Assembly: GCF_902806685.2 (NCBI RefSeq)
Contig: NC_048539.1
Location: 11,172,501-11,236,500, forward strand
Direction of reading: 5' to 3'
Source of the DNA: Maniola hyperantus
Taxonomy: Eukaryota > Arthropoda > Insecta > Lepidoptera > Nymphalidae
Length of the DNA: 64,000 nucleotides
Shown piece after piece: positions 19,881 to 31,999 of the stretch (position 1 is its first letter; each line of letters opens with the position of its first letter). Made by a program: the position numbers and the translations under genes. The notes beneath the pieces are model-generated. The model worked only from the letters and a program-made list of their open reading frames with translations, ran no database searches and was not told where the DNA came from.

Positions 19881-20950
19881 TTTAATTTTACAATTTAATA
19901 GGCCACAAACGGAAGATGCGTAATCGTAATAAATGGTAGTAGTGGTAGGACTATGTAACGATAACATGTTATCAATGTAAAAAGTTGTGAATGATGCTAA
20001 TAGAAATCATTCGGATATTGTTATCAAAAATATTGCGTTCAAACCGGAAACCACGTAGAAGGACGATATACTACGATAGATTAATAATTTATATGGTAAT
20101 TGTGGCTATACGAAACAGAACTGTATCCATAAAGTTGAAGCGGTAGAAACCTGAATCTAAAACCATAAACCTATAAATTCTGAGAACAGGCCAAATAAAG
20201 CAATCAGAGATTGAACCAGAATGGGTGCCCGTATAGTCTGGCCAGGAAATTGTGTAATTCGTCTTCTATTACACATATTACGTCGCTTCCCTGTGCGAAC
20301 CCGACTCCCGGAAGCTTGATTGCTTGGCTACCTAAGTACTACATATACATACAGTCAGAACCATGTCAGAACACAATAATAGTACCTACAATGCATTCTA
20401 TTAAATTGAGAGCGACAATAAATTTTTCAGCCATCAACATTAGAAATGTTCTAAATTCAAATATTACGATCAAAAGTTGAATCATAGAAGTCGGGTAAGT
20501 CCAGTAGGGAACAGCAGTGGCTTGAAGTCTTATAAAACTAACTCAAAGCTCATCTTCTGATATAATTCAAAATCAAATAAGTAGGGAGGTAGGTATAAAA
20601 ATTAGCCCTTGAAACATACGAGTCTATCTATATCTAAAACGTATACCTAAACCAAAGGAGATGATAATGATCGACATAATATTTTTATCAGAACTGTCCA
20701 CTATAGGTAGGTCCTATTGTCTGGAACTGTTACAGGTTTATTAAAATCTTTTCAGGTAGGTAGAGTAATTATTATTAAGTAGGTAGGTACCTAGGTACTT
20801 GTTAAAGACAATCTTGTATTAGTCGATAAGAGTGTAATCCGAGCGAACAACATGTACGAAGCTTAAAAGTTGTACCTACCCGACAACTAATAAATCGTCT
20901 AATGTATTCGCAATTATCAGTTTTACTTTCATCGGCATCACATCACATAT
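19881..20950. other. No gene seen
   Basis: AT-rich sequence with TAGGTAGG tracts near 20585, 20705 and 20755. No frame has recognisable content. Confidence 0.4.
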
Positions 20951-21329
20951 TCGACTTTGGAACATACGCAACAAAGTGTAATTCACTCCTTACGAAGAAG
21001 TAAGCCAGACGGGCGTTTGTTGCTAATATTAGATGAGCACAAAAAACGGCGGCGTCGGGTTGTGGCCCTTTCACGGTCCCTCGTCCCGAAGCGCGTTGTG
21101 TGCTTCCTATCCTACCCGAACACACAAGTAGGTACCTTGTGCCAACAGTTCACCGCGCACCGCCACTCGGGGCGCCTGTGTGCCGACGTACTAACACGAT
21201 CGTATTACAGCCACTTGCAATCTCGCAACACAAGTGCATAACATCGCTGTTATAGCGTTATTTTCGGAGAGTGCCACTATTTTTAACGTGCAACACGATA
21301 GTGTGCATCCTGGCTCGTCCTTCTCGCAA
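20950..21329 (+). promoter_or_regulatory. CpG-rich patch, candidate promoter and 5' UTR
   Basis: CG dinucleotides are dense here (GGCGGCGTCGGG, CCGCGCACCGCCACTCGGGG) against a strongly AT-rich background. It leads into an ATG with a good context and a consensus splice donor at 21378. No known repeat landmark occurs in it. Confidence 0.35.
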
Positions 21330-21377
21330 ATGCCCTCTTGGATCATCCGTAGAAGGAAACATAAACATAGCACTCCG
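21330..21377 (+). CDS. Candidate first coding exon, 16 codons
   Basis: ATG at 21330 (context CGCAAATG) opens 16 codons reading MPSWIIRRRKHKHSTP, followed at 21378 by GTAAGT, a full consensus donor in phase 0. A short basic start peptide behind a CpG-rich patch is typical of an insect first coding exon. I do not recognise the protein and found no partner exon. It could also be noncoding 5' leader or chance. Confidence 0.33.
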
Positions 21378-23340
21378 GTAAGTTATCCGTTGGTTGTTTG
21401 ACGGTGTTATCTTCCACCATGGCTATCATTTCTAAGTTTGCTCATGTCTGGATGCTGTTTCGAGTACAGCAATGCAATTTTTCAACGTGTTATGCTAATG
21501 AGATAGCAGCGATAATAGGTTCTCGAAACACGCTAACCCAAGCGAAAGCGAAAATTCTGATTATTCGTTGTCAGATTTCCATACTTTCGAAGACAGTGTA
21601 GTGTGTAGAGTGTAGACTGCGGAGCTTTTGGTATTTTGGTAAACTTTAATCAAACTTCTTAAAGTAAGCATGACAAATTACAACTTCTTCAGTACTGGTA
21701 GTGAAGCTGTTTCTGAATATGATTTGATTTTCTAATGTTTTAGTAAACTTATTCTTAGATCCTTCTAGTCCTACGAATATTATACTTCTAGTAGATACAT
21801 CTAAATTAACGATTAATGCGCTGGATTTGGCTGGACAATGTACAGACGTACAACCATCTGGATAGTAATAGTTTATATCGTTCCTCTTGAACACATCGCC
21901 TAAGAATCTTGTCTATGACGTACCTATCTACTTCAGGCTTGAGTACATTGGAATGCAAAAACTATAAAACTACCACAAAAAACATTCGATAATATGTGTG
22001 CGCACCTACTGGTTAACGTTGTAAAGATGCCGGTATTTTAGACGGCTTAAATGAACCAGCTAAATATATGACCGTAAAAAATGTTACTGTTCCAAAATGC
22101 GAGGTGGAACATTTCGTTATCCAGATGATATTTGAGATTGGTGAAACAGCGCAATCTTTGCGAGACATCTAAAAGACCCATCCATATAATGGTTGACCCG
22201 ACACGTTCGCTCCACAATGCTTGCGAAATGTTGACATATCATTTTGTATAATCATGGACTTTTATGAAATGTTTTACGGTAACGTCCGTAACTTAATTGT
22301 TTCCAACGCGGCTTTTATGGTTATAGGAATTACTCAATTTCAAACTAAGTGTTGCTTTGTGGAAGAAAATAAGTGAAATCTATTTGCTTGCGTTATGTCT
22401 ATAAAATTTGAATGTTTATAGCCAGCAGCATTTGATGAGACATAAGCAGCTGCAGTTTACGTAAAAAATGGTGTTATGAATTTTAACGACACGACGTTTT
22501 AACACGATAGGTATAGCAGCTCACGTAGTAGGTAGGTATATCGCCACGGACGAATCACGCCCCCTCTGTCGCTGTTCAAATCAATATACCGGTAGGTACA
22601 TACGCACCACCGACCAGACGGACTCTAAATGTGAATTGTGAAGCAAAAGTACCTATAGTTACTCAAGTACTAGAAACTGCAAACAGGGTAACAATACCTA
22701 GTAAGTTTTCAGTTGTCTGCATTGGAAACTATCTCATTGCACGGTAACACTCTCTTCAGCTAGGGGAAGCCTGAAGCTCCGGGTAGTATTTTAGGTACAT
22801 ACAAGAAAGAAGTACATTTGGCCACTTTGGAAAAACTGTCTTTAAAATCAAAATGCTGGGTATAGTTTATACCATTCAAAATTTTAACCAATATAAAATT
22901 AAGCTTTAAAGCTCAGACCAAATTGAAATGAATTGAGTGATTTAAAAGTTCATGTTATAGTGGTCGATGAACCCTTTCCCTCAGACGAAGGCAAATAACA
23001 TAATAAACGATCCCTTTCAATGCTCTCCACATGTTAGCAACTACATCTTTAACGACGTTTAATTCAAAAGGTTCCATAATATACCTACCTCCATACCTAC
23101 CATAGTTATGGATAGGTACCTCAGGATTATGTGAAGTTAAATGCACTTGTGATAAGGGCATTATTAAAGCTTTATAACGTCTAACAGATCCGGCTTAAAA
23201 TCCCATTTCAAATGGTCACTTGATTGTAAAACGAAAAACCTCCAGGATTAATTACTTACAGCGACACTAAGCTTATTACTCTAAGATCTTATTATCAAAA
23301 CTTAGGCAATTGTACAGTTTGAAGGTAGGTACTTAAATTT
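21378..23340. other. No gene seen
   Basis: Non-repetitive AT-rich sequence apart from short TAGGTAGG tracts near 22530. Minus-strand frames at 21646-21894 and 22955-23161 show no domain or splice structure. Confidence 0.35.
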
Positions 23341-23349
23341 AGATCTTTT

Positions 23350-23940
<591 letters not shown>

Positions 23941-24846
23941 TGAAAGTGTTACAATAAAACTTAAAGCTTATCTAATTACTGTACAAATCATAGATCTTAA
24001 ATTCAAATTAGATTAAATTTATATGTAAAAGTTGTAAACTAAGCTTTAGTCGAAGCCGTCACCATTGCGGGGGTCACATTTTCCCACATGTGCGTTTAAG
24101 GCGCAGACAAAGAAACATGACTGCAAGTGTTAAACAATAATTAATTATCCAAGAAGGTGAAGAATGGCATTGGCGGATCATTCTACTTCTTTAAGACCGA
24201 ACTTTAATCAATATTTACTCACTTCTTGTAATAACTACCTGTTATGATTATGATTTAACTTCACTGTAGTATCGATTTCACATTTAATATAACTTACCAT
24301 TTATATGTAACTCATGTATGTACTCTCACTTTCGATCTATTAAAATTGTAATTTTCTCTATCAATAATTAAGAGTTACAATTTAGTAGATACTTATTTGA
24401 GAAAGTAAATTAAATTATTAATATTAACGCGTGATCAAAGAACCATAATAATATGTTAATAGATGCACAGTGCACATCAAAAGCTAATGTTCTACCTGGA
24501 TCTACTAAAATTTTCAACGTGCAAGCGTACACATAATTAAAGACAATTTTAAAAGAATGCAGTGTGGTTAAGCTGTAAGCTAAGCGTTTATCGTAAAGGC
24601 ATAACCGGCCGGTCAATAGTTTCTTATATAGTACTGTTCGCCGGTTTATGGTGTTTAGATAACTGAACAATGCACCGACTACATTCCATGGCACCCAGTA
24701 AAGCTGGGAATTAGCCATAACTTATTTTAAAAGTTGTGCACACAGCCACATAATATGCGTGCTGGATTATTATTGACGCAGGTCCTGCACGGACTAGCAC
24801 AATTGTTAAAAACTTTTTTACCTTTTTTGAATGCACGTTTAATTCA

Positions 24847-24943
24847 ATGAGGCAGTTTCCAGGCAACAATCGATAAAATTTTCATAGATGGCGCTAAATT
24901 ACTACCACCACTAAAAACGAAAAATAATACCTATATCTATACC

Positions 24944-25001
<58 letters not shown>

Positions 25002-25225
25002 AGTAACAGCTAGCGTGCACTGCAGTTTTCCTTATGTTTCTTCGCGACAAAATCTGTGAAATAACAGAAGGAATTAATTAATTTTGCATCGGGGAAGAAA
25101 CGTAAGGATTGACTTGACCTAAAGCATATTATATAGATCTAGGTATTTCTTTTCGTCCTTAGTGAAAGCAGTATTCAGCGCCATCTATGAAAATTTTATC
25201 GAACGTTGCCCTGAAACTTCCTCAT
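24847..25225. mobile_element. 379-bp MITE with ~50-bp terminal inverted repeats
   Basis: The left arm is 24847-24895 (ATGAGGCAGTTTCCAGGCAA, then CGATAAAATTTTCATAGATG, GCGCT). The right arm 25177-25225 is its complement with about five differences. The inner part holds an AT microsatellite. No clear target duplication. Confidence 0.8.
24953..24999. repeat. (AT)n microsatellite
   Basis: About 23 uninterrupted AT units inside the MITE. Confidence 0.97.
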
Positions 25226-25488
25226 ATTATTATGACACTTATATTCTCTTTTCCATTGCCTACCTGCCTGTTCTTCAAGAGCGCCTCATCACCTCTGATA
25301 TGTTTCTTTTTTTAAAATAATCCATATTACATCTTTGGACGCATTTTGATCTGCGACTAAGTAACAGATTTTTTCTTTCTTCTTTTACTTCACTAAATTT
25401 GACTGTTCCAAAGCAATTATCTTTTTATTTTTAATTAATTATTGGCAAAGGTAATGTAGCTTACACATAATAGTTTTTGATCTATAGT

Positions 25489-25546
25489 GCAAAATATCGA
25501 AAAAATACGACTGGTGCGCGAGTCTGACTCGCACTCGGCCGGTTTT
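25489..25546 (+). repeat. GGGTTCCGTA family, 3' end fragment
   Basis: GCAAAATATCGAAAAAATAC, CGACTGGTGCGCGAGTCTGA and CTCGGCCGGTTTT. Confidence 0.6.
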
Positions 25547-26307
25547 GATATAATTATGTGATACTTATACTTTGTAACATTGATTTTCAGGAACGAGGTT
25601 TTTGTAATAATCCCACTCTCCCAAGTTGATTTATTATTAGAAAGTGCCAATTGCTTTGTTTTCCTAGAAAGATGACTTAAGAGGGCTCAGGACGGAGCTT
25701 TCTTCATACAAACGTAGGAGGGTAATTACTACATTATTTGATACTGTACGCTCAAAACTAAGTATTATATCGATTTATCTCGTCATTATCTAGGTTTATT
25801 GATATATGAAACATTGAAAATAATATTGATTTTAAAGTTACGAGCCTCAAGAGATTCATATTTTAACACTAAACTTATGACAACTTTGGACGTAAATAAG
25901 TAAGATTAGGAGTATGAAAATTCTAAAGAAATTTAACATTAGACATAGTTTATTTATTCATTAGTTGAAATAACTATACTTTGCAAACATAAACTCAGTA
26001 GTTTTTTCTCAAAAATACTTTTCCTAAACCCTTGATTTCGGTGAAAATCATCGTGCCTCTCACCTTTCTCATACAATGTCAAGTGAAAAGCAAATAGGTT
26101 TGGTCGAGCGTCCTGCGTCACCTTAACAAAAGAAGACGGATTAGGTATTTATTGTTCAATTGACCAACATTAATCTAAATACTCAAGTAGGTACCTACGA
26201 GCGAATGTCGTGCGTTTGAAAAAGATCATTAAAGTATTGTTGAAGATAAACATGCTGGTTCAATGGGTAGTTATGTTGTAGAAGGTGTGAATTCATTTCA
26301 CTCTAAA

Positions 26308-26727
26308 CTAGGGCTGCCATACGTCCCGGTACACCGGGACAGGTCCCGGTCTGAAGCGTTGTATCCCGGTGTCCCAGTCAGTAAGTTAGTTGTCCCGATT
26401 TGGCATTTAGGGCGTTTGTCCATCGCCGCCGTCAACGAAAAACGAGATTATTTTGGACGGAGCTCGGAAAGACGTGTGTCCACCGCGACCAAACTCGGTT
26501 CAGTTTGATCTTGTGAAGTGAAATTCGCATTTATAATATTAGTAGGTAGGTATAGGTAAATGAGGATTTCTCTCACTCTTCTTTTTTCGTGCGGTTCTTT
26601 TAACCGTGAAAACGTAACAAACAGACATACAGACTGTCATTTTCGAATTCACAGACTACAGTACCTACCTATCAGTATGCATATGGATGGATGTCCCGGT
26701 CGTCCTTTCAGCAATTATGGCAGCCTT
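26308..26727 (+). mobile_element. 420-bp hAT-type non-autonomous element with 8-bp target duplication
   Basis: Left end CTAGGGCTGCCATACGTCCC, right end GCAATTATGGCAGCCTT. The termini share GGCTGCCATA inverted. Flanked by ACTCTAAA at 26300-26307 and 26728-26735. CCCGG-containing motifs occur near both ends (CGTCCCGGTACACCGGGAC; GATGTCCCGGTCGTC). The frames 26263-26508 and 26560-26796 have no transposase motif. Confidence 0.8.
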
Positions 26728-27009
26728 ACTCTAAATAAACTTCATGTAGGTATCATTAGCGCAATTAGCAAACGGTTAGCAATATTCAGAAAATAACAAT
26801 GATCGTTTGACCTTGTAGACATGCTTTGTTAACTTTTTAAACCCGTCCATCGCCTGTCGCCGTTGACAATTGACATGCTTGAATGCTTGAAAAATTATAT
26901 TGACATACGCAAATACACCACAAATACAATAATGTAGAGCGGAGCGAGACAAATAATTAATCTATGACAATAATTTTAACAACATCAGTAGGCAACTAAA
27001 TTTAAAATA

Positions 27010-27180
27010 AATTTAAAGTAAAAATTAATTAAAAAGAGCAACTGCCGAGTTTCTTGCTGGTTCTTCTCGGTAGGAACGTCATTCCGAACCAGTGGTAAAT
27101 TAAAACTACCTGACTATTCATAAGCACTTTTAAAAAGTTTACATGAATAAAAAAACATTCTATTCTATTCTATTCTATAA
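27010..27180 (+). mobile_element. Non-LTR retrotransposon 3' end with TTCTA tail
   Basis: CTGCCGAGTTTCTTGCTGG, TTCTTCTCGGTAGGAACG, TCCGAACCAGTGGTAAATT, then AATAAAAAAACA followed by (TTCTA)n at 27156-27178. This 3' region is widespread in Lepidoptera. Confidence 0.65.
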
Positions 27181-27211
27181 ATATGTTTCGTTTCATTTAT
27201 TAAAGAGAGAG

Positions 27212-27681
27212 AGCCAGCGCGTGCCAGACCTTCGTTATTCTATAAAAGCTGAGTTTCTGTTGTCTGGAAGGGGATTGCCCTGATACTAAGGCTGAGATCT
27301 ATAGAGCGCACTTTGACTTTGCTCAGACTTAAGATTGAGTTAAAACGAGACATATTTATGTGAGAGATATACCTACATCTGTCTCGTTTTAACGCTGTCA
27401 TAAGTCTAAGCAAAATCAGAGTGCCCTCTATAGATTTCACCCTAAGTATCTGGCAATGCATGTAGTGATTTCTAATACTATTCGGAAGAAAATAAAAAAT
27501 AAAATTAGGCTTTATATGTTGACGTAACATTTTTAGACCTTTATTACCTGTTAAATAATATCTTCTAAAGACACCGTGATCCAAACAAACATCAAAACGA
27601 ACGTTCCTTCCAGTGTTCGGGACAATAAGCAGAGAAATTTTTAGCTTTTATAAAACAACGAAGGTCTGGCACGCGCTGGCT
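27212..27681. mobile_element. GCCAGCGCGTGCCAGAC foldback MITE, full copy
   Basis: Left arm AGCCAGCGCGTGCCAGACCT plus TATAAAAGCT; right arm AGCTTTTATAAAACAACG plus GGTCTGGCACGCGCTGGCT. Flanked on the left by GA repeats. An inner inverted pair lies at 27290-27440. The minus frame 27240-27584 is a shadow. Confidence 0.8.
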
Positions 27682-27769
27682 CTTAGTCCATTATCCTAAT
27701 CATCCGTGAAATCAGGTTAATGAGATCTCTAGTATTGGCAAGCCAAGTTTGCCGCGCAAACAGATTGTG

Positions 27770-27900
27770 TCAATTTTGTTAGAGTTCCGTAGCAAAATAG
27801 TAAAAATGGAAATGGTTCTTCATCCGTCCGTCCGTCTGTTTGGCTGTCACATTTCTATTAATTCAGTAAATATTAAAGCTATCGACATGAAATGTGGAAT
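27770..27900 (+). repeat. Fragment of a GTTCCGTAGC-type interspersed repeat
   Basis: GTTAGAGTTCCGTAGCAAAA, (GTCC/GTCT) run, then CATTTCTATTAATTCAG and GACATGAAATGTGG. Confidence 0.5.
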
Positions 27901-28007
27901 AGTTGTATGTTATAGTGGCCAAACATCGTTGGAATGAAAAGAAAGTGGGAAAATCGGGGTTTTGACAAAGTTAGATCTGCAAACTTATAGGTACCTACTA
28001 AAGGCTG

Positions 28008-28181
28008 TGCCCCCCAATTGTGTAAGAATAAAGTTTTCATCGTCATCGTAATCGTCAACAAATTCTGTCCTTTGATTGGCTGTGAAAAAATGCAAACAGC
28101 GAATCAACCAATCAAAGGGCAGAATTTGTTGACAATTACGATAACGATGAATACCTACGTTTTCTTACACAATCGGGGGCA
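28008..28181. mobile_element. Perfect-type foldback MITE, GCCCCCCAATTGTGTAAG family, copy 1
   Basis: Arms of about 75 bp: TGCCCCCCAATTGTGTAAG and CGTAATCGTCAACAAATTCT on the left, complemented by AGAATTTGTTGACAATTACG and CTTACACAATCGGGGGCA on the right, around a short loop. A second copy is at 50303-50467. Confidence 0.85.
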
Positions 28182-28310
28182 GTTTCTGCTTATTCAATTC
28201 GAGCCGGCGGCGACGCGCGGTGCGGACCGCGGTCCCCAAGAGACGCAAATGCCGTCAGACTGCGTCCTTTTCCACCCATCAGTTAGCTATATCATTTTTG
28301 TTATTACCTT

Positions 28311-28454
28311 TAGTACGCGACAGGTCGTGATAGCAATCGGGGTATGAGGCGGGGGGAACCACCGCACAACCACGCTATCCGGCACCTGGTTAGCACGGGG
28401 GGTGTGCGGGGTGTCCCCACCCCGATTGCCATATCGATCTGTCGTGTAGGTACT
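28311..28454. mobile_element. GC-rich foldback MITE
   Basis: TAGTACGCGACAGGTCGTGA, AGCAATCGGGGTATGAGGCG; right arm CCCCGATTGCCATATCGATC, TGTCGTGTAGGTACT. Confidence 0.75.
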
Positions 28455-28695
28455 GTAATTAATCGCTAGGTACTAAAAATTGTATGCACTTTTTTTAAGT
28501 ATATAGGTATTTGAAATTATTATCCTATTATGTTATCAAGAGCAAGCCAAAATCATGCAAGTCATGTACGCGTATACTAAGAATTATTGTAAACAGCATA
28601 GCCAAAAACTTAATGGAATTCATTTTTAATCTCCAGCAATTTTTTTATTTTAATATCCTGTCATTAAATCTTAAATTATACCTAATTCAGTTTTT

Positions 28696-29127
28696 AGAGT
28701 TCCGTACCTGAAAAGGAAAAACGGAAGCCTTATAGGATCACTTTGTTGTCTGCCTGTCTGTCTGTCTGTCAAGAAACCTACAGGGTACTTCCCGTTGACC
28801 TAGAACCATGAAATTTGGCAGGCAGGTAGATCTTATAGCTGACATTTGGGGAAAAATCTGGAAACCGTGAAATTAGGGTTAGATCACACAAAAAAAATTA
28901 AATTGAGGTCATGAACTAATAATTAGTATTTTCAATTTTCTAAGTAAGATAACTATATCAAGTGGGGTATCATATGAAAAGTATTCACCTGTACATTCTA
29001 AAACAGTTTTTTTTATTTGTATGCTTAATAGTTTTTTATAAATAAAAAATGTGCAAAATGTCGAAAAAATAAGACTGTAGTGCGGAATCCTGGGTGCGCG
29101 AGTCCGACTCGCACTTGGCCGGTTTTT
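28696..29127 (+). repeat. Interspersed repeat, GGGTTCCGTA family
   Basis: GAGTTCCGTACCTGAAAAGG, (TGTC)n, ACCATGAAATTTGGCAGG, ends CGCACTTGGCCGGTTTTTC. Confidence 0.75.
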
Positions 29128-29400
29128 CAGTATGCCTACTCTGCATAAGCTTTATAGAATGATCCACTGTACTTTTAATCTTGCTAAGTATTGTTAGCAG
29201 AAAGCGATGGGAAACGAGGACTTGGATTACATGTCGTAACGCAAGTACTCGTAGCCACTCCTCGCTAATTACTAAGTTCTTCAACACTTCCGCTCAGCCT
29301 TCTGATGGCCATATGTATACACGAAAAGGTGTGAATGACCCTTCAATGTTTACGAAACTTATTCCAAGTGAGCAATTTAGTAGCGAAATTGCTTTTAAAA

Positions 29401-29880
29401 TGCTCTCAAATTTTAAGTTTTAGCTGTAATTACTGAGAAAAATATAAATGAGTCGTAATTCTTTTCTTGTTTAATCAAACGTTCGAGAACCGTTAAACGT
29501 CTTGCATCGTAAAATAAGGTACCGAAGTACAATTTCGATTCATATACTCCTGCTCTTAAATTTTAAGGTTATCTGTAATTACTAATATAATTAGTAGTAA
29601 GTAATTACTGAGCAAGGTATAAATTCACTGATACCTACTCGTAATTTTTCTTTAATCACTTTAATCAAACGCTTGAGAACCGTTAAATGTCTTGTATCGT
29701 AAAATAAGATAAGTACATCAAAGTTACATATTATTATCTCCTGCTCTCAAATTTTAAGTTTTAGCTGTAATTAAAAGTACTTACTCAACAAGATATAATA
29801 TAAATGAATTGAACAGTAATAAATAATTCTTGTTTAACCAAACGCTTGAGAACCGATCGCAAAGTAAGGTAAGCAATAAG
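29401..29880. repeat. Three diverged tandem units of ~150-190 bp
   Basis: Unit starts TGCTCTCAAATTTTAAG recur at 29401, 29551 and 29742. Each unit later carries AATCAAACG(T/C)T(T/C)GAGAACCG and most of TTAAACGTCTTGCATCGTAA. They match no other repeat in the window. Confidence 0.75.
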
Positions 29881-31780
29881 CACATCAACGATGCAAAATG
29901 CATACTATCTCCAAGGCCTTTAAAAGCACATCAAAAGACCTAGGTTAATAATAAGAGTCTCCCTTGCGAGTCTGTCACGGTGTTGCAAGAGGCACCAAAC
30001 CAAGGCGACTCTTTTTATTACATTTCTGAAGCGATAGTTCTGGATAACGGGACTGACAGGTCGGATTCCAAGTAGTCATTCCACTGGGCACTATTGACTT
30101 GGTACTTGCTATAGACGATTCAAGACAATAATAACAAATACAATGCAATACCCAGTACCAGCTATTGCACTCACACACTTCCGCTTGTTAAGCCTAGGCC
30201 CTAGGGTATAGAGACTATAATGCTACCAAAGGCCCCTATGAAGACCTATTGCAAGGACTCGATTACAAGAAAACTGGCTGTATGATATTAATATTGGCAT
30301 TCGTTTCCAGCTCAATTGAATAACGACGAACGTAATAGGTAGGTACTTGTAATGACTATAATCATTGAATACTTGTTATTATTCCGTGTGAGCCTTTTGA
30401 ATGAGTAACAGCTATTTGAGAGATTTTGTAGGTAGCCTACTATTAGGTTACTTATATGTATTTACGGATTTGTAAATAAACGAAAAATTAAACACGTTGA
30501 GTACCTATCATATCATTACTTTGCTAATTTGAATTCATTTCTCTAATTCACTTTCATTGACAGTTAAAATCTGCCTAGCGCTTAAACTATCGTGAGTGAT
30601 TTCCATAGTAAAAGGATCCGGCTGTACTCTGTCTGACTAGTTTCAAACCCACCCGGGGTCCTTTTTCACAGGGACTCAGCTCGCAAAATGCATCGCAGTT
30701 GAGACGGAGAGTACAGCCGGATTCTTTTATAAATATATTTAAATTTAAAATCTGCTTATCCTTAAGATAATGTTAAGTAAGTAATACGACTTCGCATCGC
30801 TTTTGTTTAAAGCTAGCAATATAGTATCATTGCTGGTGAAATATGAGCAGTAGCTATAAAGCCAAACAGATTAAAAAATCTTTGCAAAATTAATCAAGTA
30901 AGTATAAAAATTCTTCCCTCCTTCAGTTCAGAAACAGATTGAAGTGGCAAAAACGTACAGCGTTTGGTTCCGAGCTAACTCAAGCATTCAAATGAGGTCC
31001 CGTACACTTCCTGGACGTTGAGGAGTGCTAATGTGGTTGTTTCCTTAATCAGTATTAATTAAGTTAGTTCCAAGCAACGTTTAAATTTGTACTTCTATCG
31101 TGGGAACCATACTTAGTAGGCTAAATGGGCTTTCATTGAACATGGCAATTCAATGAGACATGTAAAATAGACACGTTTCCTTATTCATATTCTCAATGAT
31201 CCCTGCTTGCTAAGCAAAATTCTACATTATGAATATAATGTAGGATGTAAACGAGTCATTGATTATGCTTTTGAAAGTGATGAATGAATGAATAGGAGTA
31301 CTGTTACTGTACACTAAAACAATAAAGAATAGATTTTGTAATATAGCAATTTACTTACATTAGCTGGAAGATGCAATTTGGGAAGTGTTATCCCAGACAA
31401 TAGATGTTTTAATTAAGTTTTATCTAAACCATAACCCCAAGCTACATAAGTATTGGCAAATAACAATGATCATGTACCTATATTATTCTATGACCAAAGT
31501 TTTGCCCATAAAAGAGGGTAATATTTTCAGGGTTCATGTATGAATGTATGTAATTGAATGCGAGTTTATTTATTCCACCTTCTAAATGCCTGAACAGATT
31601 GGATGTATGGGTGGTATCGTTAGAATACTTACATTATTAGGAGTGACATTGGCTATAATTTTTTTGAAATAAATAAATACAATATGTACGGCTGTATGGG
31701 GTCATTTCCAAATGGGGAAAATTTTACGTTTTAGTTTAGCAGTCCTATTTTTTAAGCAAACAACAGATACTAATACGCTA
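29881..31780. other. No gene seen apart from one small foldback
   Basis: AT-rich unique sequence. Minus frame 29975-30178 has no recognisable domain. A foldback lies at 30611-30727. Confidence 0.4.
30611..30727. mobile_element. 117-bp foldback MITE with 20-bp arms
   Basis: AAAGGATCCGGCTGTACTCT pairs with AGAGTACAGCCGGATTCTTT (one mismatch). TA on both sides is a possible target duplication. Confidence 0.65.
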
Positions 31781-31787
31781 CAGATAA

Positions 31788-31998
31788 TCACTACCCATAA
31801 TATTATAAATGCGAAAATGTACTTGTTTATTGGTTTGTCCTTCAATCACGTCGCCATGGAGCAACAAATCGACGTGATTTTTTGCATGGGTATAGGTAAA
31901 AACCTGAAGAGTACCATAGGCACTTTTTGTCCCGGAAATCAAAGAGTTCCCACGGAATTTTTCAAAACCTAGATCCACGGGGACGAAGCATCAGCTAA
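31788..31998 (-). repeat. Interspersed repeat, GCGACTT family
   Basis: CACTACCCATAATATTATAA, TTCAATCACGTCGCCATGG, TCCCGGAAATCAAAGAGTTC, ending near CCTAGATCCACGGGGACGAA. Confidence 0.65.
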
Positions 31999-31999
31999 C

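Noticed and set aside
26263..26796. Two plus-strand frames as a possible transposase
   Set aside because: No hAT transposase motif; the element is only 420 bp.
27240..27584. 114-codon minus-strand frame
   Set aside because: Lies wholly inside a foldback MITE; no domain.
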